A DNA stretch of 64,000 nucleotides from Lachnospiraceae bacterium (GCA_017935565.1 JAGBHK010000024.1:35908-99907); one strand, 5' to 3'. Counted from the stretch's first letter, positions 16,862 through 26,785 are shown. Numbers and translations are program-made. Notes: generated from the letters alone by a model not told the origin.

Positions 16862-18661
16862 CCGCCTAAACTTCTCATACCTCTTATTTATCAACCCATT
16901 CTTATCTTCAAAAGCCAATTCTTCAATAGCCTTCTCGATAAGCCCCGCCATATATGCCGCACATTCTTCTACATTTTCTGCGGCACCAAGTTTTGTTTCA
17001 GGAACAATGTCATCTATTATTCCAAAGTCAAGCAAATCCTCTGCGGTTATACGCATTATCGGAGCTGCCTCCTTTGCTCTCGAGCCATCTTTCCAAAGGA
17101 TTGATGCGAAGCCTTCTGGTGAAAGAATTGAATAAATGGAATTTTCCATCATGTAAACCTTGTCTGCAACGCCAAGAGCTAATGCTCCACCACTGCCGCC
17201 TTCGCCAATTACAAAGGAAACTATCGGTGTTTTAAGCATTGACATTTCCATTAAGTTTTTGGCAATTGCTTCACCCTGACCGCGCTCTTCTGCGCCCATT
17301 CCAGGATATGCGCCAGGAGTATCGATAAAACATATTACAGGTCTGCCAAATTTTTCAGCCTGCTTCATAAGACGCAATGCCTTACGGTAGCCCTCTGGAT
17401 TTGGCATACCAAAATTACGCATAACATTTTCACTGGTATTTCTACCCTTTTGTTCGGCGATAACTGTTACTGGCTTGCCCCCAAAGAATGCAATACCACC
17501 AACTATAGCTGAATCGTCACCAAAGTATCTATCACCGTGAAACTCCATAAAATTACTAAAAATAAGATTAATGTAATCTAAACCTGTTGGGCGTTCCTGC
17601 GCTCTAGCCATTTGAACTTTTTCCCAAACAGAAGATACATTTCTATACTTTTTAATTTCATCAGACTCTTTCTTTCCTGCATTTTTCAATATGTAACCTA
17701 AATGACTTAATGCCTTTATAGGATAGAAATTCTTAAAATCTTTTTCGGTCTGATGAGCACGCAATATATCCGTAAGCATCTGCTTCTGATTTTCTCTAGG
17801 TGCAATGGCATCTACAAATCCATGCTCAAGTAAAAACTCTGAAGTTTGGAAGCCTTCTGGTAATTTTTGACGAATTGTCTGCTCAATTACACGAGGACCT
17901 GCAAAACCTATTAATGCCTTTGGTTCGGCTAAAATAATATCACCTTCCATAGCAAAGCTTGCTGTTACACCGCCAGTTGTTGGATGTGTAAGAACGGTTA
18001 CATATAATTGACCTGCTGCACTGTGTCTTGCAACAGCCGCACTAACCTTTGCCATTTGCATTAACGAAAAGATACCTTCCTGCATTCTGGCACCGCCTGA
18101 TGCTGTATAAACAATTACAGGCACCTTTTCTGCGGTGGCACGCTCGAAAATCCTTGTTAGTTTTTCACCAACAATAGTTCCCATACTTGCCATCATAAAG
18201 TCGGCATTCATAATACAAAGATATGTTTCCATACCATTGATTGCACATCTTCCTACGCATATCGCATCCTTGTATCCAGTTTTTTCCTGTTGTGCGGCAA
18301 TCTTTTCCTCATAATTAGGAAAATCAATTGGATTTCTAGGCTCAATGTCATCAAACATTTCTACGAAGGTTCCAAAATCCGCAATAAGATTTATTCTCTC
18401 TTCTACTGATAATCTAAAATATGCGCCACAATCACTACATACCATGTAATCTTCTTTAAGCTGCTTTGTATAAAGAATTTTTCCACAATTATTGCATTTT
18501 ACAGCAAGGCCTTCAGGAACAGAAGGCTTCTTGCTTAAAACACCTTTTTTTATGTCCTCTTTAGTAATAACACTTTTATCATCCACATAAAGAATATCTT
18601 TGCCCTTATATTCTTTTTGAAGTGTATTTATTTTTATATATTTCTTTTTAAATAAAGCCAT
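16856..18661 (-). CDS. accDA: Fused acetyl-CoA carboxyltransferase AccD-AccA
   Basis: Protein of 601 residues. The N-terminal half is the beta subunit with a zinc ribbon (CNNCGKIL...CSDCGAYF, residues 57-82) and the carboxyltransferase segment [14 protein letters not shown]. The C-terminal half (from about 330) is the alpha subunit, with [23 protein letters not shown]. Together they transfer carboxyl from carboxybiotin to acetyl-CoA to make malonyl-CoA. The two subunits are separate genes in most bacteria; here they are one polypeptide, which fixes 1:1 stoichiometry. It is the last gene of the operon. Its stop codon (TAG) lies inside the terminal repeat of the palindromic element, so the native C-terminus may have been changed by insertion. 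Confidence 0.93.
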   Translation of the reverse strand: MALFKKKYIKINTLQKEYKGKDILYVDDKSVITKEDIKKGVLSKKPSVPEGLAVKCNNCGKILYTKQLKEDYMVCSDCGAYFRLSVEERINLIADFGTFVEMFDDIEPRNPIDFPNYEEKIAAQQEKTGYKDAICVGRCAINGMETYLCIMNADFMMASMGTIVGEKLTRIFERATAEKVPVIVYTASGGARMQEGIFSLMQMAKVSAAVARHSAAGQLYVTVLTHPTTGGVTASFAMEGDIILAEPKALIGFAGPRVIEQTIRQKLPEGFQTSEFLLEHGFVDAIAPRENQKQMLTDILRAHQTEKDFKNFYPIKALSHLGYILKNAGKKESDEIKKYRNVSSVWEKVQMARAQERPTGLDYINLIFSNFMEFHGDRYFGDDSAIVGGIAFFGGKPVTVIAEQKGRNTSENVMRNFGMPNPEGYRKALRLMKQAEKFGRPVICFIDTPGAYPGMGAEERGQGEAIAKNLMEMSMLKTPIVSFVIGEGGSGGALALGVADKVYMMENSIYSILSPEGFASILWKDGSRAKEAAPIMRITAEDLLDFGIIDDIVPETKLGAAENVEECAAYMAGLIEKAIEELAFEDKNGLINKRYEKFRRF

Positions 18662-18687
18662 TTAGGACCTCCCACAGACATTTCGCA

Positions 18688-20025
18688 TTAAAATTCTTCT
18701 GCAATAAATGCTGTATTGAAATTACCTGATACAAACTTTTCTTTTTCCAAAACTTTTCTTTGGAATGGAATTGTTGTATCAACACCTTGAATATCAAACT
18801 CATCAAGAGCTCTCTTCATTTTCGCAATAGCTTCTGCTCTGTCATTACCATGTACAATAAGCTTTGCAATCATAGAATCGTATATAGGTGGAATTTTGTA
18901 CCCTTCGTACACACCTGAATCCACTCTTACACCAAGTCCACCAGGTACAACATATTTTTTCAATGTTCCAGGCGATGGTCTAAATCCCATATCAGGATTT
19001 TCCGCATTGATTCTACATTCAATGGCATGACCCTTTATTTCTATCTCATCCTGCTTCTTTGAAAGTTTTTCTGAAGATGCAATTCTTAACTGTTCTTTTA
19101 CAATATCAAAACCTGTTATAAATTCTGTAACAGGATGCTCTACCTGAATTCTTGTATTCATTTCCATAAAATAGAAATCACCATTTGAATCGAGCAAAAA
19201 CTCGATTGTTCCTGCATTTTCATATCCAACGGCCTTTGCTGCATTTACGGCTGCCTGACCCATTTTCTTTCTAAGTTTTTCAGATATTGCAGGAGAAGGC
19301 GCTTCTTCTAATACCTTTTGATGTCTTCTTTGAATAGAGCAATCTCTTTCACCTAAATGAATAACATTTCTATATGTATCTGCAACTATCTGGAATTCGA
19401 TGTGGCGAGGATTAATAATAAGTTTTTCAATATACATTCTTCCATCGCCAAAGCATGCTATAGATTCACTTTTTGCTGTATCAAAAAGATTAATAAAGTC
19501 CTCTTCCTTGTGAACCTCTCTCATGCCTTTGCCACCGCCACCTGCTGCAGCTTTTATCATAACTGGAAAACCTATCTTTTTAGCAATTTCAAGACCTTCT
19601 GCAGCCTCTGTTACATCACCGTCACTACCAGGAACCACTGGCACTCCAGCTTTTATCATTGTTTCTCTAGCCTTTGACTTATTTCCCATAAGGTCAATAA
19701 CATCTGCAGACGGACCTATGAATTTAATATTACATGCTTGACAAAGTCTTGCAAATTCACTATTTTCAGACAAGAAGCCAAATCCTGGATGTATAGCCTG
19801 CGCACCTGTAAGTATTGTAGCACTAATAATGTTTTCCATATTCAAATAGCTGTCTTTTGATTTATCTTTACCAATACAAACTGCTTCGTCAGCAAGTTTA
19901 ACATGTAAAGCATCTTTATCTGCCAAAGAATAAACGGCTACTGTTGACACGCCAAGTTCCTTGCAGGCTCTAATGATTCTGACTGCTATTTCGCCTCTAT
20001 TTGCAATTAATATTTTTCGAAACAT
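18688..20025 (-). CDS. accC: Acetyl-CoA carboxylase, biotin carboxylase subunit
   Basis: Protein of 445 residues, the usual length. It has the N-terminal MFRKILIANRGEIAVRIIRACKE, the glycine-rich ATP-grasp loop AAAGGGGKGM (around 163-172), HIEFQIVAD, EMNTRIQVEHPVTE and a C-terminal RPSPGTLKKY region. It uses ATP and bicarbonate to carboxylate biotin on AccB. It lies between fabZ (15-base gap) and accDA (26-base gap) in the fatty-acid operon. Confidence 0.95.
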   Translation of the reverse strand: MFRKILIANRGEIAVRIIRACKELGVSTVAVYSLADKDALHVKLADEAVCIGKDKSKDSYLNMENIISATILTGAQAIHPGFGFLSENSEFARLCQACNIKFIGPSADVIDLMGNKSKARETMIKAGVPVVPGSDGDVTEAAEGLEIAKKIGFPVMIKAAAGGGGKGMREVHKEEDFINLFDTAKSESIACFGDGRMYIEKLIINPRHIEFQIVADTYRNVIHLGERDCSIQRRHQKVLEEAPSPAISEKLRKKMGQAAVNAAKAVGYENAGTIEFLLDSNGDFYFMEMNTRIQVEHPVTEFITGFDIVKEQLRIASSEKLSKKQDEIEIKGHAIECRINAENPDMGFRPSPGTLKKYVVPGGLGVRVDSGVYEGYKIPPIYDSMIAKLIVHGNDRAEAIAKMKRALDEFDIQGVDTTIPFQRKVLEKEKFVSGNFNTAFIAEEF

Positions 20026-20040
20026 AACTATTCTAAACCT

Positions 20041-20466
20041 CTATTTAATAATTACAGTAAGTTCAGCTGATGCTGCAACCTGATCTCCAACGTAAGCAAC
20101 CGCTTCTGCAACACCAACAGGTCCCTTCATCTTTATTATCTTTGTTTCAAGACGAAGAACATCACCTGGAACAACCATTCTCTTAAATTTAACTCTATCC
20201 ATACCACCAAAGAATGCTGTTTTACCCTTGTATGCATCAAGTGATAATGCAGCTACTGCTCCAGTTTGAGCAAGTGCTTCAAGAATAAGTACACCTGGCA
20301 TTACTGGCTGACCTGGAAAATGCCCACCAAAAAATGGCTCATTCATTGTTACACATTTTCTTGCTACACAAGATACACCTGGTTCACATTCCTCTACCGC
20401 ATCAATCAACAAAAATGGCTGACGATGTGGAATTATTTCCATAATTTCCTGAATATTTAATTTCAT
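20041..20466 (-). CDS. fabZ: (3R)-hydroxyacyl-ACP dehydratase
   Basis: Protein of 141 residues, standard FabZ length, with [11 protein letters not shown] and the active-site segment [24 protein letters not shown] (His and downstream Glu). It dehydrates 3-hydroxyacyl-ACP in each elongation cycle. No fabA, fabM or second fabZ copy is in the operon, so any unsaturated fatty acid branch must come from elsewhere or from FabZ with FabK. Confidence 0.95.
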   Translation of the reverse strand: MKLNIQEIMEIIPHRQPFLLIDAVEECEPGVSCVARKCVTMNEPFFGGHFPGQPVMPGVLILEALAQTGAVAALSLDAYKGKTAFFGGMDRVKFKRMVVPGDVLRLETKIIKMKGPVGVAEAVAYVGDQVAASAELTVIIK

Positions 20467-20481
20467 AGTTAAACTCCTATT

Positions 20482-20940
20482 CTACTTTATAACAAACATT
20501 GGCTGACCATATTCAACCATATCTTCGTTATTTACCAAGATTTCTACTATTTCGCCATCAACTTCACTTTCAATTTCATTCATAAGTTTCATTGCTTCAA
20601 CAATGCACACAACCTGGCCCTTTTTAACTTTGTCACCAACTTTAACGTAAGCAGGCTTATCTGGTGCGCTTGATGCATAGAATGTACCAACCATTGGTGA
20701 GTTAATTGTCTTACCAGCTGGTGCTTCTTTTACGGCTTCCTTAACATTTTCCTCTACCTTAACTTCTTCTTTCACGGCAGTTACAACTGGTGCTGCTACT
20801 GTAACAGGTGTTGCTACTTTCATTGCTGCCACAGCTTCCTTCTTTAAAACAAGTTTAACACCATCCTGCTCTAATTCAAATGTTGTAAGGTTTGAATCAT
20901 CTATTACTTTTACTAATTCTTTTATTTCTGCAATATTCAT
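20482..20940 (-). CDS. accB: Biotin carboxyl carrier protein of acetyl-CoA carboxylase
   Basis: Protein of 152 residues from the ATG at 20940, which has GGAGG 5 bases upstream; a TTG 12 bases earlier overlaps that site. The N-terminal helix region MNIAEIKELVKVIDDS is followed by an Ala/Val/Glu-rich flexible linker and the biotinyl domain, with the biotin-accepting Lys in VEAMKLMNEIES. It carries the carboxyl group from AccC to AccDA. Confidence 0.95.
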   Translation of the reverse strand: MNIAEIKELVKVIDDSNLTTFELEQDGVKLVLKKEAVAAMKVATPVTVAAPVVTAVKEEVKVEENVKEAVKEAPAGKTINSPMVGTFYASSAPDKPAYVKVGDKVKKGQVVCIVEAMKLMNEIESEVDGEIVEILVNNEDMVEYGQPMFVIK

Positions 20941-20952
20941 GTCAACCTCCAA

Positions 20953-22191
20953 TTATCCGTTATACTTAGCTAATACTATTGACGCATTATGACCGCCAAA
21001 TCCAAGTGAATTTGACATTGCATAATTTACAACTGCATTTCTACCTTCATTTGGAACATAATCCAAATCACATTCAGGGTCCGCTGTCTGATAATTAATT
21101 GTAGCAGGAATGAAATCTTCTTCAATAGCCTTTGCACAATAAATTGCTTCAACTGCACCTGCTGCACCAAGCAAATGACCTGTCATAGATTTTGTTGAAC
21201 TAACAGGAATCTTGTAAGCATTTTCACCAAATACTGTCTTGATAGCTGCTGTTTCATACTTATCATTGTACTTTGTACTTGTTCCATGTGCGTTAATGTA
21301 TGAATATTTTTCTTTTTCAATTCCAGCTTCCTTAATAGCAAGCTCCATAGCTCTTGCGCCGCCTTCTCCATCTGGAGCAGGAGTTGTAATATGATGAGCA
21401 TCACATGTTGCACCATAACCGATTACTTCAGCATAAATATGTGCTCCACGAGCTAATGCATGGTCAAGACTCTCTAAAATAAGTGCGCCAGCACCTTCGC
21501 CCATTACAAATCCGCTTCTTTCACCATCAAATGGTATAGATGCTCTATTCTTATCTGTAGACTTTGATAAAGCTGTCATCGCGTTAAAACTTGCAACGCC
21601 AAGTGGTGTAATTGAACTTTCTGTACCACCTGTAACCATTACATCCTGATAACCAAATTTAATCTGTCTAAATGCCTCACCAATGCTGTGTGTACCAGAT
21701 GCACAAGCTGTTGTAACACTTGTACAAATACCCTTTGCACCTACTCTGATTGCAACATTTCCTGCTGCCATATTAGAGATAACCATTGGTATGAACATTG
21801 GGCTAACTCTTCTTGGTCCTTTATGTTCCAATGTAAGAGTTCCTTCTTCAATATCACCAAGTCCACCGATACCAGAACCTAATATAACACCAAATCTTTC
21901 CTTGTCAATTGTTTCTAAATCAAGTTTTGCATCATTTACAGCCTGTACTGCTGCTGAAACTGCAAACTGACTAAAACGAGCCATTCTCTTTGCTTCTTTA
22001 AAATCCATATATAAAGTTGGATCAAAGTCTTTTACTTCACCAGCAAGTTTAACTGCCTGGTCTGCTGTATCAAATGATGTTATTTCATCAATACCGCATT
22101 TTCCAACTTTAACATTTGCCCAGTTTTCTTCTAATGTATTGCCAATAGGGCTAATTGCGCCCATACCTGTAATAACAACTCTGCGTTCCAT
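20953..22191 (-). CDS. fabF: 3-oxoacyl-ACP synthase II
   Basis: Protein of 412 residues from the ATG at 22191 (MERRVVITGMGAISPIG), which has GGAGG 5 bases upstream. The frame stays open 23 codons further, but that stretch is read out of a hairpin element and is not FabF sequence. The Cys-His-His triad is visible: TACASGTHSIGEA, NAHGTSTKYND and STKSMTGHLLGAAG. It condenses malonyl-ACP with acyl-ACP. The intergenic element 22219-22339 separates it from fabG. Confidence 0.95.
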   Translation of the reverse strand: MERRVVITGMGAISPIGNTLEENWANVKVGKCGIDEITSFDTADQAVKLAGEVKDFDPTLYMDFKEAKRMARFSQFAVSAAVQAVNDAKLDLETIDKERFGVILGSGIGGLGDIEEGTLTLEHKGPRRVSPMFIPMVISNMAAGNVAIRVGAKGICTSVTTACASGTHSIGEAFRQIKFGYQDVMVTGGTESSITPLGVASFNAMTALSKSTDKNRASIPFDGERSGFVMGEGAGALILESLDHALARGAHIYAEVIGYGATCDAHHITTPAPDGEGGARAMELAIKEAGIEKEKYSYINAHGTSTKYNDKYETAAIKTVFGENAYKIPVSSTKSMTGHLLGAAGAVEAIYCAKAIEEDFIPATINYQTADPECDLDYVPNEGRNAVVNYAMSNSLGFGGHNASIVLAKYNG

Positions 22192-22218
22192 ATTTTCCTC
22201 CATTCCGAAGCGAAGCAA

Positions 22219-22339
22219 GGAAGTGCAACAGAAATTCGCGTAGGCGATTTCTGTTGTCACATCAAGACAATTTGTGTCGCCTCGTCACAAATTGTCGTGC
22301 GAAAAATCAGCACATCAGTGTGATTTTTCACACTTTTCC
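22219..22339. repeat. Three-hairpin structured intergenic element between fabG and fabF
   Basis: Three inverted repeats lie in a row: CAACAGAAATtCGC/GCGATTTCTGTTG (22226-22256), GACAATTTGTG/CACAAATTGTC (22266-22296) and GAAAAATCA/TGATTTTTC (22301-22329). The outer ends GGAAGTG and CACTTTTCC can also pair, giving a four-way cloverleaf. It lies inside the fatty-acid operon just before the fabF ribosome binding site. There is no T tract, so it is not a simple terminator. It could be an inserted repeat element or an mRNA processing/stability structure. Confidence 0.7.
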
Positions 22340-22345
22340 TCCAAT

Positions 22346-23089
22346 CTATAGGTACAATCCGCCATTTACAGATATAACCTGTCCTGTAATGTAATTTGCT
22401 GCGTCTGACGCCAAGAAACCAACTGTCTTAGCAATATCTGACACTTCACCAAATCTTCCCAAAGGAATCTGTTTCTTGTATGTATCCTTCACTGCATCAG
22501 GTAAAACATCTGTCATCTGTGTATTGATGAATCCAGGTGCAATGGCATTTACTGTGATGCCTCGACTTCCAAGTTCTCTAGCCGCTGATTTTGTAAGCCC
22601 GATAATACCAGCCTTTGAAGCACAGTAATTTGCCTGACCTGCATTTCCCATAAGTGCAACAACTGATGTCATATTGATAATTTTACCGCTTCTTTGCTTC
22701 AAAAGAATTGGTGTAATAACCTTTATAGTATTAAATACTCCCTTTAAATTTACATCAATTACTGCATCGAAATCATCTTCTGTCATCTTAAGAAGTAATC
22801 CGTCTTTTGTTATACCTGCATTATTAACTAAAATATCTACTCTTCCCATTTCGCTAATCGCAGTATCAATGAGTTTTTTTGCTTCTTCCATCACTGCAAC
22901 ATTTGCAACTACATATGTAAATTTTCTTCCAAGAGCTTCAATTTCAGAAGCCAATGACTTAATATCTTCTGATTCTCTTGAGCTGTTTGCAACAATATCT
23001 GCACCCATTCTAGCAAGTTCTAGAGCTGTTTCTCTACCAATACCTCTTGATGCACCTGTAACTACCGCAACTTTTCCTTCTAATGTCAT
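22346..23089 (-). CDS. fabG: 3-oxoacyl-ACP reductase
   Basis: Protein of 247 residues from the ATG at 23089 (MTLEGKVAVVTGASRGIGRE), with GGAG 9 bases upstream; an in-frame ATG at 23104 overlaps the fabD stop and gives five extra residues. It has a Rossmann NADP site (GASRGIGRE), NNAG, the catalytic Ser-Tyr-Lys (NMTSVV, YCASKAG) and a C-terminal YITGQVISVNGGLYL. It reduces 3-oxoacyl-ACP. Confidence 0.95.
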   Translation of the reverse strand: MTLEGKVAVVTGASRGIGRETALELARMGADIVANSSRESEDIKSLASEIEALGRKFTYVVANVAVMEEAKKLIDTAISEMGRVDILVNNAGITKDGLLLKMTEDDFDAVIDVNLKGVFNTIKVITPILLKQRSGKIINMTSVVALMGNAGQANYCASKAGIIGLTKSAARELGSRGITVNAIAPGFINTQMTDVLPDAVKDTYKKQIPLGRFGEVSDIAKTVGFLASDAANYITGQVISVNGGLYL

Positions 23090-23103
23090 CTTTAAACTCT
23101 CCA

Positions 23104-24036
23104 TTATTTCAATTCATTTTTTAATGCTTCTAAAGTTTCCATATTTTCAACATGGTAAGCTTTAACATTTCTGTCAATTTTCTTCATAAATCCTGTAAGA
23201 GTAGCACCAGGTCCGATTTCAACAAATGTATCCACACCATCTTCAATCATCTTTCTAATGCTCTGTTCCCATAATACAGAATTCATAACCTGTCTTCTCA
23301 AAATATCTTTTACATCAGCATCTTCTGTAAGATACTTTGCATTTATATTACATACAACAGGGATTTCATTTTTATTCAATGTTAGTTTTTCTAACTCTGC
23401 TGCCAATTTAACACTTGCTGGTTCAAGCATAGCTGTATGGAATGGAGCACTTACCGCCAATGGCACTGCCTTTAATATTCCGTATTCCTTTGTAAGTGTC
23501 ATTGCTTTGTCAACTGCTGCCACTTCGCCACCTACAACAATCTGTCCTGGACAGTTAAAGTTAGCTGGGGCAATAAATCCTTCGCTGCTTGCAGCCTCAC
23601 AAAGTTCTCTTACTGCGTCCTCTTTTCCCCCAAGCATTGCTGCCATCTTACCAACACCTACAGGAACTGCTTCCTGCATAAAACGTCCTCTTTTTCTAAC
23701 TAAAGATGTAACTGTTTCTATATCAAATACTCCCGCAGCTGTTAAAGCTGAATACTCACCAAGGCTAAGTCCTGCAACAACATCTGGCTTAAAACCTGCT
23801 TCTTTAACCATTTCATATATAGCCATTGTTGTTGTAACTACTGCCGGCTGTGTATTTTCTGTTGTGTCCAACTCTTCCTTTGGACCTTCAAAACAGATTC
23901 GTTCAAGGTCAAGGCCACAAGAAGCCGAAGCTTTTTTGTATATTTCCTTAACTTTGTCTGAATTGTCATAAAAATCTTTGCCCATTCCTACATACTGAGC
24001 GCCCTGTCCTGAAAATAAAAATGCAATTTTTCCCAT
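23104..24036 (-). CDS. fabD: Malonyl-CoA:ACP transacylase
   Basis: Protein of 310 residues. It starts MGKIAFLFSGQGAQYVGMGKD, has the nucleophile elbow GLSLGEYSA (Ser near 93), the Arg-containing RKRGRFMQEA and the catalytic His in SAPFHTAML. It loads malonyl onto ACP. Its start codon shares one base with the fabK stop, so the two are coupled. Confidence 0.95.
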   Translation of the reverse strand: MGKIAFLFSGQGAQYVGMGKDFYDNSDKVKEIYKKASASCGLDLERICFEGPKEELDTTENTQPAVVTTTMAIYEMVKEAGFKPDVVAGLSLGEYSALTAAGVFDIETVTSLVRKRGRFMQEAVPVGVGKMAAMLGGKEDAVRELCEAASSEGFIAPANFNCPGQIVVGGEVAAVDKAMTLTKEYGILKAVPLAVSAPFHTAMLEPASVKLAAELEKLTLNKNEIPVVCNINAKYLTEDADVKDILRRQVMNSVLWEQSIRKMIEDGVDTFVEIGPGATLTGFMKKIDRNVKAYHVENMETLEALKNELK

Positions 24037-24980
24037 TATATTAACGCCTTTCTGCTTTCATAAACTTCTTTTGCTTCTGTAAAGATTTCTTCAATAATTT
24101 CCTTACATGTCTGCTCTTTATTTACAAGGCCTGCAATCTGTCCTGACATTACTGAACCGTAGTCCATGTCACCTTCTTCAACAGCTTTTCTAAGTGCTCC
24201 AACACCAAACTGTTCATATTCTTCAGGCGCAGCGCCTCTCTTTTCCAATTCAATCATAGTTCTGGCAAGTTTGTTCTTAATAACACGAACAGGATGACCT
24301 GTGTGCTTACCTGTAACTACTGTATCAATATCTTTTGCAGCCAATATCTTAGCCTTATAATTAGGATGAATATTACATTCCTTTGCTGATAAAAATCTTG
24401 TTCCCATCTGAACACCATCAGCACCTAACATATATGCTGCACAAATTCCTCTACCATCTGCAATACCACCTGCTGCAAGAACAGGTACCTTATCTCCTAC
24501 GGCATCAACTACCTGTGGTACCAATGCCATAGTAGTAAGTTCACCTACATGTCCACCAGACTCTGTTCCTTCTGCAACAACTGCATCAGCTCCAGCTCTA
24601 ACCATCATTTTTGCAATAGCAACTGATGGTACAACAGGAATTACAACAACTCCTGCTTCCTTCCATGCCTGGATAAATTTACCAGGTGAACCTGCGCCTG
24701 TTGTTACAACCTTAACGCCTTCTTCAATAACAAGCTTTGCTACTTCTTCGGCATTGTCAGCCATCAACATTACATTTACACCAAATGGTTTCTTTGTAAT
24801 ACTTTTTGCAATTCTAATCTGCTCTCTAAGTATATCTGTAGGTACATTCATACCTGCGATGATACCAATACCGCCTGCTTCTGACACTGCTCCTGCAAGG
24901 CGTCCATCTGAAATTCTTGCCATAGCACCCTGAATAACAGGATACTCTACTCCTACTAATTCACAAAATCTTGTAGACAT
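24036..24980 (-). CDS. fabK: FMN-dependent enoyl-ACP reductase II
   Basis: Protein of 314 residues of the nitronate-monooxygenase/FabK flavoprotein fold: EYPVIQGAMARIS at the start, GAGSPGKF, AEGTESGGHVGELTT and LAAGGIADGRG for FMN binding, then GVQMGTRFLSAKEC. It performs the last reduction of each elongation cycle and replaces FabI, which is absent here. FabK enzymes are insensitive to triclosan (family knowledge). Confidence 0.93.
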   Translation of the reverse strand: MSTRFCELVGVEYPVIQGAMARISDGRLAGAVSEAGGIGIIAGMNVPTDILREQIRIAKSITKKPFGVNVMLMADNAEEVAKLVIEEGVKVVTTGAGSPGKFIQAWKEAGVVVIPVVPSVAIAKMMVRAGADAVVAEGTESGGHVGELTTMALVPQVVDAVGDKVPVLAAGGIADGRGICAAYMLGADGVQMGTRFLSAKECNIHPNYKAKILAAKDIDTVVTGKHTGHPVRVIKNKLARTMIELEKRGAAPEEYEQFGVGALRKAVEEGDMDYGSVMSGQIAGLVNKEQTCKEIIEEIFTEAKEVYESRKALI

Positions 24981-25002
24981 GTTTCCTCCAATCTATAAGC
25001 AA

Positions 25003-25230
25003 TTAAGCCTGCTTACTTTCAATATAATCAATAGCGTCCTGAACTGTGTTAATCTTTTCTGTATCTTCTGTAACGATTTCAACACCAAATTCTTCTTCGA
25101 AAGCCATAATAATCTGGAATAAATCAAGTGAATCTACTCCAAGGTCATCTGTAAATTTGCTTTCTGGCTTAATTTCCTCTACGCTAATACCTACCTGTTC
25201 TGCGATGATTTCTGCAACTTTTTCAAACAT
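25003..25230 (-). CDS. acpP: Acyl carrier protein
   Basis: Protein of 75 residues with the phosphopantetheine attachment Ser in [19 protein letters not shown] and the acidic composition typical of ACP. GGAGGAC lies just upstream of the ATG. A near-perfect FabT-type palindrome precedes the gene. Confidence 0.95.
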   Translation of the reverse strand: MFEKVAEIIAEQVGISVEEIKPESKFTDDLGVDSLDLFQIIMAFEEEFGVEIVTEDTEKINTVQDAIDYIESKQA

Positions 25231-25248
25231 TTTTTTGTCCTCCTAAAT

Positions 25249-25263
25249 TTTTGATTATCAAAA
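25249..25263. promoter_or_regulatory. FabT-type operator upstream of acpP
   Basis: TTTTGATTATCAAAA is a perfect 7+1+7 palindrome that matches the known Gram-positive FabT box pattern. It lies between fabH and acpP, next to a weak hairpin with a T run (25275-25297), and suggests a second control point for the distal genes. Confidence 0.6.
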
Positions 25264-25272
25264 TATTTTCTT

Positions 25273-25297
25273 AAAAAAATTTGAATGTTAAACATTC
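25273..25297 (-). terminator. Possible attenuator between fabH and acpP
   Basis: GAATGTT/AACATTC (25283-25297) is followed on the minus strand by AAATTTTTTT. The stem is short and AT-rich, so at most partial termination is expected. Confidence 0.4.
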
Positions 25298-25313
25298 TTT
25301 ATATTGTGACTCG

Positions 25314-26297
25314 TTATGCCTTAAGAAGTATGGCTCCTGCACTCATGCCACCACCAAATCCTGTCATAACAAGATTGTCACCCTTTTTGATTTTTCCGCT
25401 TTCAAGCAATTCGCTAAAAGCAATTCCAACACTTGCTGAAGAAGTATTTCCATATTTATGTAAGTTTACAAAAAACTTTTCATTCGGTAACGAAAGCATC
25501 TTAGCTGCCGTTTCAATGATTCTTACATTTGCCTGATGTGGAACTATGAAACTTATGTCCTCAACCTTCAGGTTAGCTTTTTCTGTAACCTTCTTTATTT
25601 GATCAGTAATAACTTTTACTGCAAACTTGAAAACTTCCTGACCGTCCATAGCCATATAAAAATCTGGCATCTTGTCAGGACGTTTCTTTAACATATTTCC
25701 AAATGGCACAGCTTCTAATGTAAGTATGTCGGCTTTATCTCCATTGCTTATCATGCTTTCTGCAATGATTTCCATAGAATTTTCATCTCTTTTTTCTCCA
25801 ACAATAACAGCTCCGGCGCCATCTCCGAAAAGCACACATGTACCTCTATCTTCCCAATTTGTCACCTTTGAAAGCGTTTCAGCACCAACAACACAAATAT
25901 TCTTGTACATTCCAGTCTTCACAAACTGGCTTGCAATCGTAATGCCAAAAACCAAACCACTACATGCCGCTGAAATATCAAATGCTGCCGCATTTTTAGC
26001 TCCAATATCTGATTGAATTCTACAAGCAGTTGCTGGCATAAACTCATCAGGTGTAATCGTAGCACAGATAATCATATCCAAGTCTTCTGGGTTAATTTTC
26101 GCATTTTCAAGTGCCCTCTTAACCGCTTTGACACCCATCTCGTAGGTCTTTTCACCTTGTGACAAATGTCTTTCTTTTATTCCTGTTCTGGTTGTTATCC
26201 ATTCATCACTGGTGTCAACGATTCGACTTAAATCATCGTTTGTCACTACTGATTCAGGTACATAACAACCCGCACCTAATATATATGAACTATTCAT
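25314..26297 (-). CDS. fabH: 3-oxoacyl-ACP synthase III
   Basis: Protein of 327 residues. The catalytic Cys is in DISAACSGLVFG, the His in FIVPHQANVRI and the Asn in YGNTSSASVGIAF. It starts fatty acid synthesis by condensing acyl-CoA with malonyl-ACP. Its start overlaps the end of the fabT gene by 8 bases. Confidence 0.95.
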   Translation of the reverse strand: MNSSYILGAGCYVPESVVTNDDLSRIVDTSDEWITTRTGIKERHLSQGEKTYEMGVKAVKRALENAKINPEDLDMIICATITPDEFMPATACRIQSDIGAKNAAAFDISAACSGLVFGITIASQFVKTGMYKNICVVGAETLSKVTNWEDRGTCVLFGDGAGAVIVGEKRDENSMEIIAESMISNGDKADILTLEAVPFGNMLKKRPDKMPDFYMAMDGQEVFKFAVKVITDQIKKVTEKANLKVEDISFIVPHQANVRIIETAAKMLSLPNEKFFVNLHKYGNTSSASVGIAFSELLESGKIKKGDNLVMTGFGGGMSAGAILLKA

Positions 26298-26760
26298 TTT
26301 TACTATTACCTATCTTTTCATATGTTTCTTTTAAGAAATTATTTAATTTACCAAGACCTTTGATTAGAGCCTGAACCTCTTCTTCATTTAAATCAGTCAT
26401 AACACTCATTACCATCTTGTAATGGAAGCCTTCATGCACTTTATATGCAAGTTTTCCTTTTTTAGTCAATGCAATGTAAACGATTCTTCTATCAACATCA
26501 CTTCTATTTCTAACAACATATCCTTTTTTAATAAGCTTATCAATGGCAGTTGTCAATGTACCAGTTGTAATATCAAGGCTGGTTGCAATCTCTGACATAC
26601 TTCTCTCACCTGATAGGCCAATAGCTTCAAGAGTATGAATTTCAGTGATGGATAAATCCTTAAAAGCACCTGAACTTAATGACTTGCTTTCAATCTTCTC
26701 AATGTCATCATATACACTTACTAATAAATCATTTATTCTTACAATATCCTTATTTTGCAT
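26290..26760 (-). CDS. fabT: MarR-family regulator of fatty acid synthesis (FabT-like)
   Basis: Protein of 156 residues with a MarR winged helix: SITEIHTLEAIGLSGERSMSEIATSLDITTGTLTTAIDKLIKKGYVVRNRSDVDRRIVYIALTKKG within residues 34-100 (shown in motif order). It is the first gene of the fab-acc operon, the same position as FabT in streptococci and other Firmicutes, and FabT-like palindromes overlap its promoter. It likely represses the operon in response to acyl-ACP. Confidence 0.88.
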   Translation of the reverse strand: MQNKDIVRINDLLVSVYDDIEKIESKSLSSGAFKDLSITEIHTLEAIGLSGERSMSEIATSLDITTGTLTTAIDKLIKKGYVVRNRSDVDRRIVYIALTKKGKLAYKVHEGFHYKMVMSVMTDLNEEEVQALIKGLGKLNNFLKETYEKIGNSKNE

Positions 26761-26785
26761 GATTCCTCCATGTTATCTTTAAATT

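Noticed and set aside
22192-22260. N-terminal extension of fabF by 23 codons
   Set aside because: The extension is translated hairpin-element sequence, and GGAGG sits 5 bases before the internal ATG at 22191, where canonical FabF sequence begins.
22674-23165. 163-codon plus-strand frame opposite fabG/fabD
   Set aside because: No binding site, no family resemblance, and fully antisense to conserved genes.
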